The notes under the pieces were generated by a model. The model worked only from the letters and a program-made list of their open reading frames with translations. It had not been told where the DNA came from and ran no database searches. Positions 1-7,730 of a DNA stretch of 23,607 nt are shown one piece after another; the stretch's first letter is position 1, and each line of letters starts with the position of its first letter. A program made the position numbers and the translations under genes. This DNA comes from Thioalkalivibrio nitratireducens. GTDB taxonomy: Bacteria > Pseudomonadota > Gammaproteobacteria > Ectothiorhodospirales > Ectothiorhodospiraceae. The DNA lies in contig JAABSN010000038.1 of assembly GCA_011390385.1 (NCBI GenBank), positions 1 to 23,607 of the forward strand. Direction: 5' to 3'.

Positions 1-113
1 GACCATCAACCCGCGCAGAACAAGCCCTATTCGCATCCCGTATCCCTTTGGTCGAAGGGTCGTGAACATACCGCTTTCGAATCCATAAACAAAGCCGGTG
101 CCGGCGTCGAAGT

Positions 114-182
114 GGCGCGGCGTCGCTTCACGGTACCCCGCGGCAGGCGGGTAGGGTGCCAATGAGCGCAGCGAATTGCGCC
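114..182 (+). repeat. BIME-like element 1: degenerate A-type REP plus intact B-type REP
   Basis: The B-type unit lies at 151-182: a GTAG head, then GGTGC, CAAT, an 11-nt loop and ATTGCGCC, which can fold into a hairpin. The stretch 114-139 is a degraded copy of the A-type unit read in the opposite direction; it keeps the TTCACGG core and ends in TACCCC. Together they reproduce the head-to-head arrangement of the better copies at 7576-7654 and 10365-10564. It lies upstream of the polysaccharide export gene. The B unit is clear; the A unit is inferred by comparison. Confidence 0.75.
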
Positions 183-260
183 GGCTAGTGGCCGCTTTGT
201 AATGTCTCAAGCCTCGGTGTATCGTGCCGTCATGGTGCCAGCCATGCGCCAGAACGGGTG

Positions 261-289
261 TTGACTGATTGTTCTGACGCCAATGGATA
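261..289 (+). promoter_or_regulatory. Weak candidate sigma70-like promoter for the export gene
   Basis: A TTGACT hexamer at 261-266 is a five-of-six match to the -35 consensus. The best-placed -10 candidate, TGGATA at 284-289 after a 17-base spacer, is a poor match. The position suits a short leader before the start at 308. This is suggestive only. Confidence 0.25.
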
Positions 290-307
290 CGAGCAGAGAC
301 CGTGCAT

Positions 308-1372
308 ATGCCTGGAAGCCTCCGCGACGCGCTGTCGCAACGAGTCATCGCAGTTCTTACGATTCTCCTTATCGCTGTCGGTATCTCCGGATGTGCAGGA
401 CAGCGTAGTTCGCCTCCCGTGGTATCGGTTGAGGGGCCGGCTACGATGGAGGAATTCCGCCAGCAGATGGCGGATGAGGCCCGGCTGACTGCGGTCAACG
501 AAGGCATCATGGCCCTTGCGGTGGAAGGGGGTATGGGTGGCGGGCTGTACCGTATCGGTGCGGAAGATACGGTCAAGGTCAGCGTGTTCGGCGTACCCGA
601 ATTGTCGCAGGAGTACCGCGTCGATGGCGGCGGCAGGATCATGATGCCGCTGATCGGTGCGGTGGCCGTCTCGGGCCTCACGCTCGACGAAGCGGAGCAA
701 CTGATCGCGGCAAGGTACGGCGAATCCTATCTTCGCAACCCGCAGGTGAGCCTGCAGGTTACCGAGTACCGGAGCCAGCAGTTCACAGTGATCGGCGCGG
801 TGCCCAATCCACGGGTCTATGCGGCGAGCCGCCAGACCACGCTGATCGAGGCCCTGGCGCTTGCGGGTGGAATCTCCGAGGGCGCGGGCGAATTCATTTA
901 CCTGACCGATCGCGTCCGGGATCCGGAGACGGAGCAGATGAAGGTGCGTTCGCTGCTGGTAACCGTTGACGATCTGATGCGGCACCCAAGCGAAAATAAC
1001 GTCGTGCTCGGCGAAGGGGCGTTGGTGAATGTCCCGCGCGGCGGGTTCGTGTTCGTGGAAGGCGATGTCGAGCGCCCGGGAGCGTTTCCGCAGACCCGCG
1101 CAAAGAGTGTGCTGACGGCGCTGGCGCAGGCCGGCGGAATGAAGTGGGAAGCGGACAAATCCAGTCTTCGCGTGTTGCGGAGGAATCAGGACACCGGCGA
1201 GTGGTCTTCTTTGGAGGTCGCCTATCGCGAGATTCGGGACGACCCGCAGAAAGACCTTGCGCTACAGAATGGTGATGTGGTCGTTGTTTCATCGAGTGCG
1301 CTGAAAACCGGGTGGATGCAGACCTGGCGGGCGATTACTGGCGCGGCGCTTCTTGGATTCCGGCCGCTGTAA
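308..1372 (+). CDS. Wza-type polysaccharide export outer-membrane lipoprotein
   Basis: Likely forms the outer-membrane channel for a capsule or exopolysaccharide, working with the Wzc-type partner encoded next. From ATG 308 the product is 354 aa. It has a basic N-terminus, a hydrophobic stretch and a lipobox ending ISGC, so Cys29 should be lipidated. The segment starting YRIGAEDTVKVSVFG (about residues 77-155) is the Poly_export/PES domain. Two SLBB-like segments follow: FTVIGAVPNPRVYAA and FVFVEGDVERPGAFPQ, each followed by an ALAxAGG motif. The last 20 residues (GWMQTWRAITGAALLG) look amphipathic, like the helix that forms the Wza outer-membrane barrel. ATG 308 is preferred over GTG 302 because an AGAG at 295-298 lies 9 bases upstream of it. 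I give no symbol because wza, gumB and epsA type names differ between loci. Confidence 0.9.
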   Translation: MPGSLRDALSQRVIAVLTILLIAVGISGCAGQRSSPPVVSVEGPATMEEFRQQMADEARLTAVNEGIMALAVEGGMGGGLYRIGAEDTVKVSVFGVPELSQEYRVDGGGRIMMPLIGAVAVSGLTLDEAEQLIAARYGESYLRNPQVSLQVTEYRSQQFTVIGAVPNPRVYAASRQTTLIEALALAGGISEGAGEFIYLTDRVRDPETEQMKVRSLLVTVDDLMRHPSENNVVLGEGALVNVPRGGFVFVEGDVERPGAFPQTRAKSVLTALAQAGGMKWEADKSSLRVLRRNQDTGEWSSLEVAYREIRDDPQKDLALQNGDVVVVSSSALKTGWMQTWRAITGAALLGFRPL

Positions 1373-1532
1373 CGGGAATGCCGGGCGAGACCGCCGGAGG
1401 CCCGGGTTCGTGGCGGATATCGCTCAGAGGGAGGGGTGTGCCAAGGTGAGACGGTGGCTGGCGTGACGCTGGTTGCGAGTGCTCCTTGGTGCCGGTTGGT
1501 ACGATCTTTGAGTTCTGGTGACGAGAGATTTT

Positions 1533-3899
1533 ATGGCTTCAGGTAATGACAAGGATCGCCCGTTTCATGCATTGAAGCCGGTGTCTGAACCCTCAGGGCA
1601 GCTGGTTCCCTACGATCCGCGCACCTCGGTCCCCGACGAGGACGACAGTATCGATCTGCGCGAGTACTGGCGAATCCTGGTCAAGCGGAAATCCCTGATC
1701 CTCGCCGTACTGGCCATCGTGGTCGCCGCGACATTCATGGCGACGAAACTGCAGGTTCCGGAGTACCGGGCGACCACCAGCGTGATGATCAACATGCCGT
1801 CGCAAACGAGCATGCTCGCGATTCAGGATTACGAGAAACCGTCCTGGGGTCGTTATCAGGAGTTCATGCCGACCCAGATGCAGGTGTTGACCAGCCGGGC
1901 ATTGTCCGAGGAAGTGGTCCGCCGCGAAGGCCTCGAGAACCATCCGCAGTTGAGTGGTGACATTCGCCAGCGCAGTCTCATTGGCGAGGTGCGGCAGTTG
2001 GTCCGAATGGCCGTCAACGCGGTCCGGCCAGTCGCCGAAGTGTCGGATGAGGAGGCGGCCGAGTCTGCCGATGCCTCTGAACCCGTTGACCCGGTCGTGC
2101 GGGCCGCGGCGCGGTTGCGCGGTGGGCTCGAGGTGACTCCGGTGCGGAATTCCGCAGTGGTCAACGTCAGCTTTGTCAGCTTCGACCCGGAATTCTCGGC
2201 CCGGGTGGCCAACGCGGTGGTGAGGGAATACACCCGCGATTCGGTACAGCGGCGCCTCGACTCCGGTCTGGCGGCACGCGAGTTCCTTCAGGAGGAACTC
2301 GAGGCGATGCGCATTGCGCTGGAACGTTCGGATCAGGATCTGGCCGAGTTTGCCCGCCGTTCGGGTGCCGCCAATCTGGAAGACAATCTCGAGATGGCGC
2401 GCACCGGGTTGCAGAGCCTGACTGAACGCCGCGACGAGGTGCAGCGGGAACTCGTGCAGATCCAGGGTTGGCGCGACCTGATCCAGCAGGGGCGCATCGA
2501 TCATCTGGATCCCGTGGTGAACAGTGCCACCATCGCCGGCCTGCGGGACCGGCTGGTGGATGCCTCTTCGGAGTATGCGAATCTTTCCGAACGTTTCCAG
2601 GACAGTTACCCGACGGTTGCGGAAGTCCTGCGGCGCATGCAGCTCCTTCGGGATGAAATCGCCAGTGAGCGACAGTCGATCGCGAACGGCATCATCGGGC
2701 GCTTCGAGACCCTGAGCGCCCAGGTATCGGCCCTGGATGAGGCAATAGCCGAGCGCGAGCAGCGCCTGATGGCATTGAACGAACGCGGCGTTCAGTACAA
2801 CATCCTGCGCCGGGAGTTCGAAGCGAATCAAGAGCTTTACGATGGTCTGCTGCAACGCCTGAAGGAAGTCGGCGTCGTCGCTGGTGTTCAGGAAAACAAC
2901 ATCTCGGTGGTCGACGCGGCGCGTGCACCCGGGGGCGCCTTCCGTCCCGATCTGCGCAAGAATCTGGCGATCGCGAGCATGCTCGGTCTGATGGTGGGGG
3001 TCGGGCTTGCCCTGTTGCTCGAGTTTCTCGATAACACCATCCGCCGTGTCGAGGATGTCGAGCGCCTCGTTGATCGCCCGGTGCTCGGGATGGTGCCTCT
3101 GGTGCGCGGTCGGCGCGAGCGGGGCCGGGAACGCAACCCGTCGCCGGCGACAACCCGGGAGCTGTCTCATATTTCCGTTACGCATCCGAAATCCTCGATG
3201 TCGGAGGCGTTCCGCTCCTTGCGAACCAGCCTGATGTTCTCGACCGCGGAGGGTATGCCCAAGGCACTCCTGATCACGAGCGCATCGCAGGGCGAAGGAA
3301 AATCGACCACGGCTGCCAACATCGCGACGGTACTGGCCCAGAATGGCGCACGGGTCCTGTTGCTCGACGCGGACCTGCGGCGGCCATCGATGCACAAGGA
3401 TTTTTCCTGCCCCCGTTCCCCTGGTCTGACCAACTGCATTGCCCAGGCCGAGCAGGGCCTGCCGCTCGATGGACCCGCGATTCATCCCACCGAGGTGCAT
3501 GGATTGTCGGTGATGCCTGCCGGCCATTCCACGCCCAGTCCGGCCGAACTGTTGAGTTCCAGCCGCCTGGTCAAGGTGCTCTCGGACTGCCGGCGACTGT
3601 TCGATCATGTGATCGTCGACGCGCCGCCGATCCTTGGCCTCGCCGATGCCGTCATTCTGTCGCGACTCGTGGACGGCGTGGTGCTGGTGGCGGCGTCGGC
3701 CTCGACCGGGAAGGAGAACTTCCGGATGTCCGTGCGTCGCCTGCGGCAGGTTCAGGCGCCGCTGCTGGGCGTTGTCCTCAACCGCGTTGACCTGGAAAGC
3801 CCCGATTACGCTTATTATTCTTCGTATTATTACAACTACGAGGATGGTGATCACGACCATCGCGAGCCGGAGGTTCCGAGTCTTCGCAAGGTGTCCTGA
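1533..3899 (+). CDS. Wzc/GumC-type polysaccharide co-polymerase with fused BY-kinase
   Basis: Inner-membrane protein that controls chain length and export, and is predicted to autophosphorylate on tyrosine. From ATG 1533 it is 788 aa. The order is: a cytosolic N-terminus, TM1 at about 54-72, a Wzz-type periplasmic domain with a long coiled coil, TM2 near residues 475-500, then a cytosolic P-loop kinase. Kinase motifs are Walker A GEGKST at 587-592, Walker A' LLLDADLRRP with D612 and D614, and Walker B VIVDAPP with D696. A tyrosine cluster at 759-769 (YAYYSSYYYNY) is the expected autophosphorylation tail. A GAGAGA at 1523-1528 supports ATG 1533; the in-frame GTG at 1518 would add five residues. 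The gene follows the Wza-type gene by 160 bp, a gap with no recognisable feature. No Wzb-type phosphatase gene is in the window. Confidence 0.93.
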   Translation: MASGNDKDRPFHALKPVSEPSGQLVPYDPRTSVPDEDDSIDLREYWRILVKRKSLILAVLAIVVAATFMATKLQVPEYRATTSVMINMPSQTSMLAIQDYEKPSWGRYQEFMPTQMQVLTSRALSEEVVRREGLENHPQLSGDIRQRSLIGEVRQLVRMAVNAVRPVAEVSDEEAAESADASEPVDPVVRAAARLRGGLEVTPVRNSAVVNVSFVSFDPEFSARVANAVVREYTRDSVQRRLDSGLAAREFLQEELEAMRIALERSDQDLAEFARRSGAANLEDNLEMARTGLQSLTERRDEVQRELVQIQGWRDLIQQGRIDHLDPVVNSATIAGLRDRLVDASSEYANLSERFQDSYPTVAEVLRRMQLLRDEIASERQSIANGIIGRFETLSAQVSALDEAIAEREQRLMALNERGVQYNILRREFEANQELYDGLLQRLKEVGVVAGVQENNISVVDAARAPGGAFRPDLRKNLAIASMLGLMVGVGLALLLEFLDNTIRRVEDVERLVDRPVLGMVPLVRGRRERGRERNPSPATTRELSHISVTHPKSSMSEAFRSLRTSLMFSTAEGMPKALLITSASQGEGKSTTAANIATVLAQNGARVLLLDADLRRPSMHKDFSCPRSPGLTNCIAQAEQGLPLDGPAIHPTEVHGLSVMPAGHSTPSPAELLSSSRLVKVLSDCRRLFDHVIVDAPPILGLADAVILSRLVDGVVLVAASASTGKENFRMSVRRLRQVQAPLLGVVLNRVDLESPDYAYYSSYYYNYEDGDHDHREPEVPSLRKVS

Positions 3900-3935
3900 T
3901 GGCAGGTACGGAGCGCCCTGGTTTCCTCGGTGATC

Positions 3936-4045
3936 ATGGCGTTCACGCGCGCGTAGGGTGCCAGGCCCATCGCATTCTTGATTGCCTCTGCCTTGTATGG
4001 CGTTCATGCGCGCGTAGGGTGCCAATGGGCGCGGCGAATTGCGCC
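3936..4045 (+). repeat. BIME-related cluster 2: truncated REP head plus B-type REP in a 28-bp direct repeat
   Basis: A 28-bp segment beginning ATGGCGTTCA occurs at 3936-3963 and again at 3997-4024, period 61, with one mismatch. Each copy runs into a GTAGGGTGCCA head. In the first copy the REP stops after the head. In the second it continues as a full B-type unit (4014-4045) with CAAT and ATTG stem arms and a GCGCC end. No A-type partner is visible. The cluster fills the first half of the gap between the Wzc-type gene and the J-domain gene. Confidence 0.75.
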
Positions 4046-4078
4046 GTTCCCGGCAACGGTCAGCGTGTGGGGCGCGTT

Positions 4079-4210
4079 CTGTCACTGCGAGGAGGCGAAG
4101 CCGACGCGGCAGTCCGGACGGCGGTGTGGATTACTCGCCGTTCTCGCCCTTCGGCCGTTCAACGTGCTACGCGCGTGACTGTTGCGGGCCTCTGGCCCTC
4201 GCGATGACGG
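4079..4210. repeat. Second dispersed-repeat type: long inverted-repeat element
   Basis: The left arm at 4079-4115 starts CTGTCACTGCGAGGAGGCG. The right arm at about 4177-4211 is, as reverse complement, CCCGTCATCGCGAGGGCCAG. The arms are imperfect inverted repeats of about 35 nt around an interior of about 60 nt. The ends resemble the GTCATTGCGAGGAG-type palindromic repeats found between genes in many proteobacterial genomes, so I read this as a non-coding MITE-like or palindromic element. It is distinct from the GTAG-headed family. It ends 34 bp before the proposed start of the next gene and may affect that gene's transcription. Confidence 0.6.
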
Positions 4211-4244
4211 GGCTGATCGGTACCATTGCGGCTGCGGAGTTCTC

Positions 4245-6173
4245 GTGTTGATCAAGACCGAACTCGCTCATCGACTTCGACAGGGTGAAGTGGATCGCCT
4301 GGAATCGGATGATCTGGATGCCGTTCTGGGTTGGATTACGCGCGCCCAGCGTGAGCCAGCGGCTTCGTTGGCATCCGTGCTCGGCGACCCTGGGAGCGAC
4401 TCCGTGCTGCTGCGCCGGGTCTATGAGCAGTTGGACCGGATCCTCTTCGTCGACGGCATCCTGAAGGAGGACGTGGCTGGCGTCTCGAAGGCCCTGGCAG
4501 AGGGTCATCGACGGGGCCGGTATCGCCGCTTGATGGCAGCCTTTCACCCCGATCGTTATCCCGATCCCGAACTCGCCGAATGGCTTACGACGCGCTCCCA
4601 GGCCATTCATCGCGCCTACGAGCGGTTTCGGCGCGGCGATGTGTCGGACACGACACCCGCGATCCGGCCCCAGCCGGCCGCCGCTGCAACGGTGCGAAGG
4701 CCCCCGAAACGCCGTATCCCCCGCGTTTCGTTCGGTCCGGGACTGATCCATCTGCTGCGAAACCGGGTGCGCGAGATCCAGCACCTGGAAGCCAAGATCC
4801 TGGGTGCGCTCGCAGTCCTGTTCTTTCTGCCCGTACTGATTCTGTACCTGAATCAGTATTCAGTGACGGCTGAGTACGGTGTCACGCCTTCGTCGGGTTC
4901 GAAGCCGGGGCTGGAAAGCGCGGATGCCGAAAGCGCCAAAGGTGCGCCCGACCCTTCGGTGTTGGTTCCCGCCGAGCTCGAACAGCGCCTTGCGGCGTTG
5001 GAAGATCCACCGGACGGCCTGGATTCGGAAGTCATGTCCCGGCCCCCGGATTTCCAGGAACCCGTGGTCGAGCGGCTCGCCACAAAGGTGGGTTCCGAAA
5101 GAATCGCCGCGCGGGAAGCGATCGCCAGACTGACGGCCGCGCGGGAGATTGCCGCCATCGAGGCGGCGGCCGTGGTGGCCGCGGCACGCCGGATGGCCGA
5201 GCGCGAGGATCAGGTCATGGCGTCGATGGCTCCGGATCACGATCCTGCAGGTGTGACGAAGCCGGCATCTGACGTCGGTATTCCACACGGAGCCTCTGGT
5301 GGCGCTGACGGGCCGGCTTCGGGGTTGGCCGATTTCAGGCGTGACGGGACGGAGTCGGTAGCGGCGGCCGGGAACACGGACGAGTGGGGGCACGGGATAT
5401 TCGAGCGCATCAGCGATCCGTCGTTGGCGCCGGAAGCGTCGTTGCTTGAGGTGGCAGCCCGGGATGCCGCGTCGTTGGAAGCAGCAGCGCGCCGTGCGGC
5501 GGAAAAGGAAGCTGCAGCGCTCGAGGCGGCGATGCGGGAAACTGCAGCCCTCGAGCAAGCGATGCGGGAAGCGGCGGCGCTGAAGGCGGCCGCAAAACAG
5601 GCGGCCGAGCGGGAGGCCGCCATGCGCGAAGCGGCGGCCAGGGAGGAGGCGATGGTCATACCAGCACAGCGCTCGACGAAACCATTGGTCAACGAGCGCA
5701 ACGAGGCGATTGGCGAGCCTCGATTGGCGTGGGTGGCGGACGCAGAGCGGGAAGTCGGTTCGGTCACGCGTCGTCCGAATGCGCGTGAACGTGTCCCCAA
5801 CGATGCCGAGGCCATGGCCATCGGGCAGCGGCGCGTGGCGGCACTGCTCGACAGCTACCAGAGCGCATTCAAGCATGGCGATATTGCCGGCTTGATGCGT
5901 CATCTGGGACCCGATCCGCGCGAGAACAGCAATCGCGGTCGCTCGTGGTTCGAAGCCAGCTTCGTGAACCTTCTGGAACGATCGCGATGGCGGCAACTGC
6001 ACGTCGATATTGGCAGCATTGTTCCATCCGGCGATGGTGACTGGGAGATCAGCGGGCATTTCGAACTGCGGGTGGACTACATGGACCGTCCGCCGGTGCA
6101 GGCAAGCGGGCCGGTACACTACCGGGTGAGCAACCGTAACGATGGGTGGCGTATTGACAGTATCGATTACTGA
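4245..6173 (+). CDS. Single-pass membrane protein with J-domain-like N-terminus, Ala-rich coiled coil and NTF2-like C-terminus
   Basis: Function unknown. From GTG 4245, with CGGAG at 4235-4239 as ribosome site, it is 642 aa. Residues about 65-125 read like helices II-III of a J domain: YRRLMAAFHPDR with the HPD tripeptide at 101-103, then a helix ending AIHRAYERF. A transmembrane segment lies near 186-203 (LGALAVLFFLPVLILYL). Beyond it is a long segment with low-complexity helix near 399-472 rich in EAAAREAA and MREAA units. Residues about 528-642 look like an NTF2/SnoaL-type fold: YQSAFKHGDIAGLMRHLG, then a strand-rich stretch ending DGWRIDSIDY. The inferred topology is J-like part in the cytosol and C-terminal domain in the periplasm. 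The next gene overlaps its 3' end, which ties it to the polysaccharide locus. An upstream in-frame ATG at 4182 falls inside the 4079-4210 repeat and is unlikely to be used. Confidence 0.75.
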   Translation: MLIKTELAHRLRQGEVDRLESDDLDAVLGWITRAQREPAASLASVLGDPGSDSVLLRRVYEQLDRILFVDGILKEDVAGVSKALAEGHRRGRYRRLMAAFHPDRYPDPELAEWLTTRSQAIHRAYERFRRGDVSDTTPAIRPQPAAAATVRRPPKRRIPRVSFGPGLIHLLRNRVREIQHLEAKILGALAVLFFLPVLILYLNQYSVTAEYGVTPSSGSKPGLESADAESAKGAPDPSVLVPAELEQRLAALEDPPDGLDSEVMSRPPDFQEPVVERLATKVGSERIAAREAIARLTAAREIAAIEAAAVVAAARRMAEREDQVMASMAPDHDPAGVTKPASDVGIPHGASGGADGPASGLADFRRDGTESVAAAGNTDEWGHGIFERISDPSLAPEASLLEVAARDAASLEAAARRAAEKEAAALEAAMRETAALEQAMREAAALKAAAKQAAEREAAMREAAAREEAMVIPAQRSTKPLVNERNEAIGEPRLAWVADAEREVGSVTRRPNARERVPNDAEAMAIGQRRVAALLDSYQSAFKHGDIAGLMRHLGPDPRENSNRGRSWFEASFVNLLERSRWRQLHVDIGSIVPSGDGDWEISGHFELRVDYMDRPPVQASGPVHYRVSNRNDGWRIDSIDY

Positions 6174-7536
6174 ACAGGCCGTGGATCCGCGCCGACGCCG
6201 GCGCCGACGCCGCTCGTCACGCACTGATCACCGATCTTCCGGGCCGGGTGCCTGGGCCGCAACGTTGATCATCCTGCTCGTGGCGCTGGCACTGCCGCTG
6301 ATGATGGGCAACCGCAACCCGTTCACATTGTCGGCGAGCCTGATGATGCTGGTGGGCGGCGCCTTCATCGCCGGTCTGCTGGCCATGGTGCCGATACGGG
6401 GATCGCTGGTTCCGCCCGATCGCTGGTGGCTGCTGGTGCTTTCTCTCTTCAGTGCGCTGGTGCTGGTGCAGGTGCTGCCCATCCCGGCGCTGGCCCATGC
6501 GTTTGGCCCGTATCCCGAAGCACTGTGGACCCACCCCGAATTCAACCCGCGCCATTGGTCACCCGACGTCGGCGCTTCGCTGCGCGGCTGGGCGGCGTTC
6601 GTTGCCCTGTTCACGGTCGCCTGGGTCGCCTTCCACCTGAATTCCCGACAGCGCAACATCCTGTGGCTCGGGCTGGCGGCCATGGCTGTTTTCCAGGGGG
6701 TCATGGGCGTCAGTGCGCATGCCGCCGGTGCCGATACGATTTTCGGTATCTGGCCGCGCAACAACCCGGATTTCGTGCACGGGAGCTTCAGCAACCGGAA
6801 CCTGTTCGCGGCGTACCTGGCCTTGCTGTGGCCGTTGGCGATCGCGGTCTGGTGGATCCGCGACATGCCCTTGCTGGGTCGTCTGCCCAGGGAAATGAAG
6901 ATTGCCGGCAGCCTGATCACGAGCGTCATCATCGGCGCCGCCCTGCTGGCCAGCGCCTCGCGTCTCGGTAGCGCCGCAGGGATCGCCGGCATGCTGGTCG
7001 CGCTGGTGCTCTGGACCCGATATCGGCGGATTCTGAGGGGGCATTCGGTGTGGCCCGTCTACCTCGCGCTCGTGGGTGCGCTGGTCGCGGCGATCTGGTA
7101 CGGCGTCACCCCGCTGGCCGCACGCCTGCTGGCGACCGATATGGATGAGGGGCGCTTCGAGGTTTTCGGGTTGATGCTGACCGAATTCCCGGTTCGCTGG
7201 TATCTGCATGGGGTCGGGCTGGGCGGCTTCGAAGGGGTGTTCAAGCAGGTTCAGCCAGGCGATATCAGCGGCTGGTTCGATTATGCCCACAATGATCTGC
7301 TGCAATGGTTGCTGGAGATGGGGCTTGTCGGTGCCGTTGTGCTGTCTGCCGTGGGCGTGGGGTTGTACCGTGCGGCTCATCTGAGCATTGAGCGTATCGC
7401 TCTCTACGCCGGTTTCGCCGCGCTCGCGATGGTTGCGCTCGGCGACTTCAGTTGGCACATCCCCGCGACGCAGATCGTGCTCGCGCTTTACCTCGGCACC
7501 CTGCTCAGGGGGTGGAACCACCGGTCCGCCCGTTGA
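6142..7536 (+). CDS. O-antigen ligase / polysaccharide polymerase family protein (Wzy_C type)
   Basis: Predicted polytopic inner-membrane enzyme that polymerises or ligates undecaprenyl-linked polysaccharide units. It is 464 aa from ATG 6142. A very basic N-terminus (a run of arginines after VDP) is followed by about ten hydrophobic segments. The Wzy_C-type periplasmic loop is visible near residues 350-385, with YLHGVGLGGFEGVFKQVQ and then the signature AHNDLLQWLLEMGLVG. ATG 6142 overlaps the previous gene by 32 bp, which suggests coupling. GTG 6181 is an alternative just after that gene's stop, but neither start has a good ribosome site. Ligase and polymerase cannot be told apart from sequence; the setting beside Wza and Wzc types favours a polymerase for the exported polymer. 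Confidence 0.85.
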   Translation: MGGVLTVSITEQAVDPRRRRRRRRSSRTDHRSSGPGAWAATLIILLVALALPLMMGNRNPFTLSASLMMLVGGAFIAGLLAMVPIRGSLVPPDRWWLLVLSLFSALVLVQVLPIPALAHAFGPYPEALWTHPEFNPRHWSPDVGASLRGWAAFVALFTVAWVAFHLNSRQRNILWLGLAAMAVFQGVMGVSAHAAGADTIFGIWPRNNPDFVHGSFSNRNLFAAYLALLWPLAIAVWWIRDMPLLGRLPREMKIAGSLITSVIIGAALLASASRLGSAAGIAGMLVALVLWTRYRRILRGHSVWPVYLALVGALVAAIWYGVTPLAARLLATDMDEGRFEVFGLMLTEFPVRWYLHGVGLGGFEGVFKQVQPGDISGWFDYAHNDLLQWLLEMGLVGAVVLSAVGVGLYRAAHLSIERIALYAGFAALAMVALGDFSWHIPATQIVLALYLGTLLRGWNHRSAR

Positions 7537-7553
7537 TTGCCGCCCGGACCTTG

Positions 7554-7730
7554 CGGCTGTAGCCGGCGGGGTGTTGGTGCGGTTCGGCTGCGCCTCACGG
7601 CACCCTACGCGGCGCGGTCCGGGTAGGGCGTCAATGAGCGCAGCGAATTGCGCCGTTTGCGGCCTGCGAGGTTACGGCTGTAGCCGGCGGGGTGTTGGTG
7701 CGGTTCGGCTGCGCCTCACGGCACCCTACG
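7554..7730 (+). repeat. BIME cluster 3: A-B REP pair plus a second A unit, 121-bp period
   Basis: An A-type unit in reverse (7576-7608, ending CACCCTAC) and a B-type unit (7623-7654, GTAGGGCG) face each other across 14 bp. After a 42-bp tail linker a second A-type unit follows at 7697-7729. A 56-bp segment at 7554-7609 recurs without mismatch at 7675-7730, so the cluster is a recent partial duplication with period 121. It occupies the gap between the convergent Wzy-type and glgP genes. Its right edge runs into the glgP stop codon. It could act as a bidirectional transcript end; there is no U-tract. Confidence 0.88.

Larger units (their letters stand above)
1..307. other. Intergenic region upstream of the polysaccharide export gene
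   Basis: I see no convincing gene here. The stretch holds one REP/BIME-like repeat element (about 114-182) and a weak sigma70-like promoter candidate just before the first gene. The first 110 bases show no recognisable coding or RNA signal. The 251-codon minus-strand frame that crosses 230-985 is antisense to the export gene and resembles no family I know, so it is treated as a shadow. Confidence 0.6.

Noticed and set aside
1593..4085. An 830-codon open frame on the minus strand opposite the Wzc-type gene
   Set aside because: It is antisense to a gene with full kinase motifs, is rich in His, Arg, Gln and Pro in the way of GC-rich mirror frames, and resembles no family.
4182..4244. Upstream ATG extension of the J-domain protein
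   Set aside because: The added 21 residues are encoded by the right arm of the inverted-repeat element; GTG 4245 has a well-placed CGGAG.
7576..7654. Repeat clusters as ordinary intrinsic terminators
   Set aside because: They can fold into hairpins, but none is followed by a T-run and the same units also occur upstream of genes and in divergent gaps.
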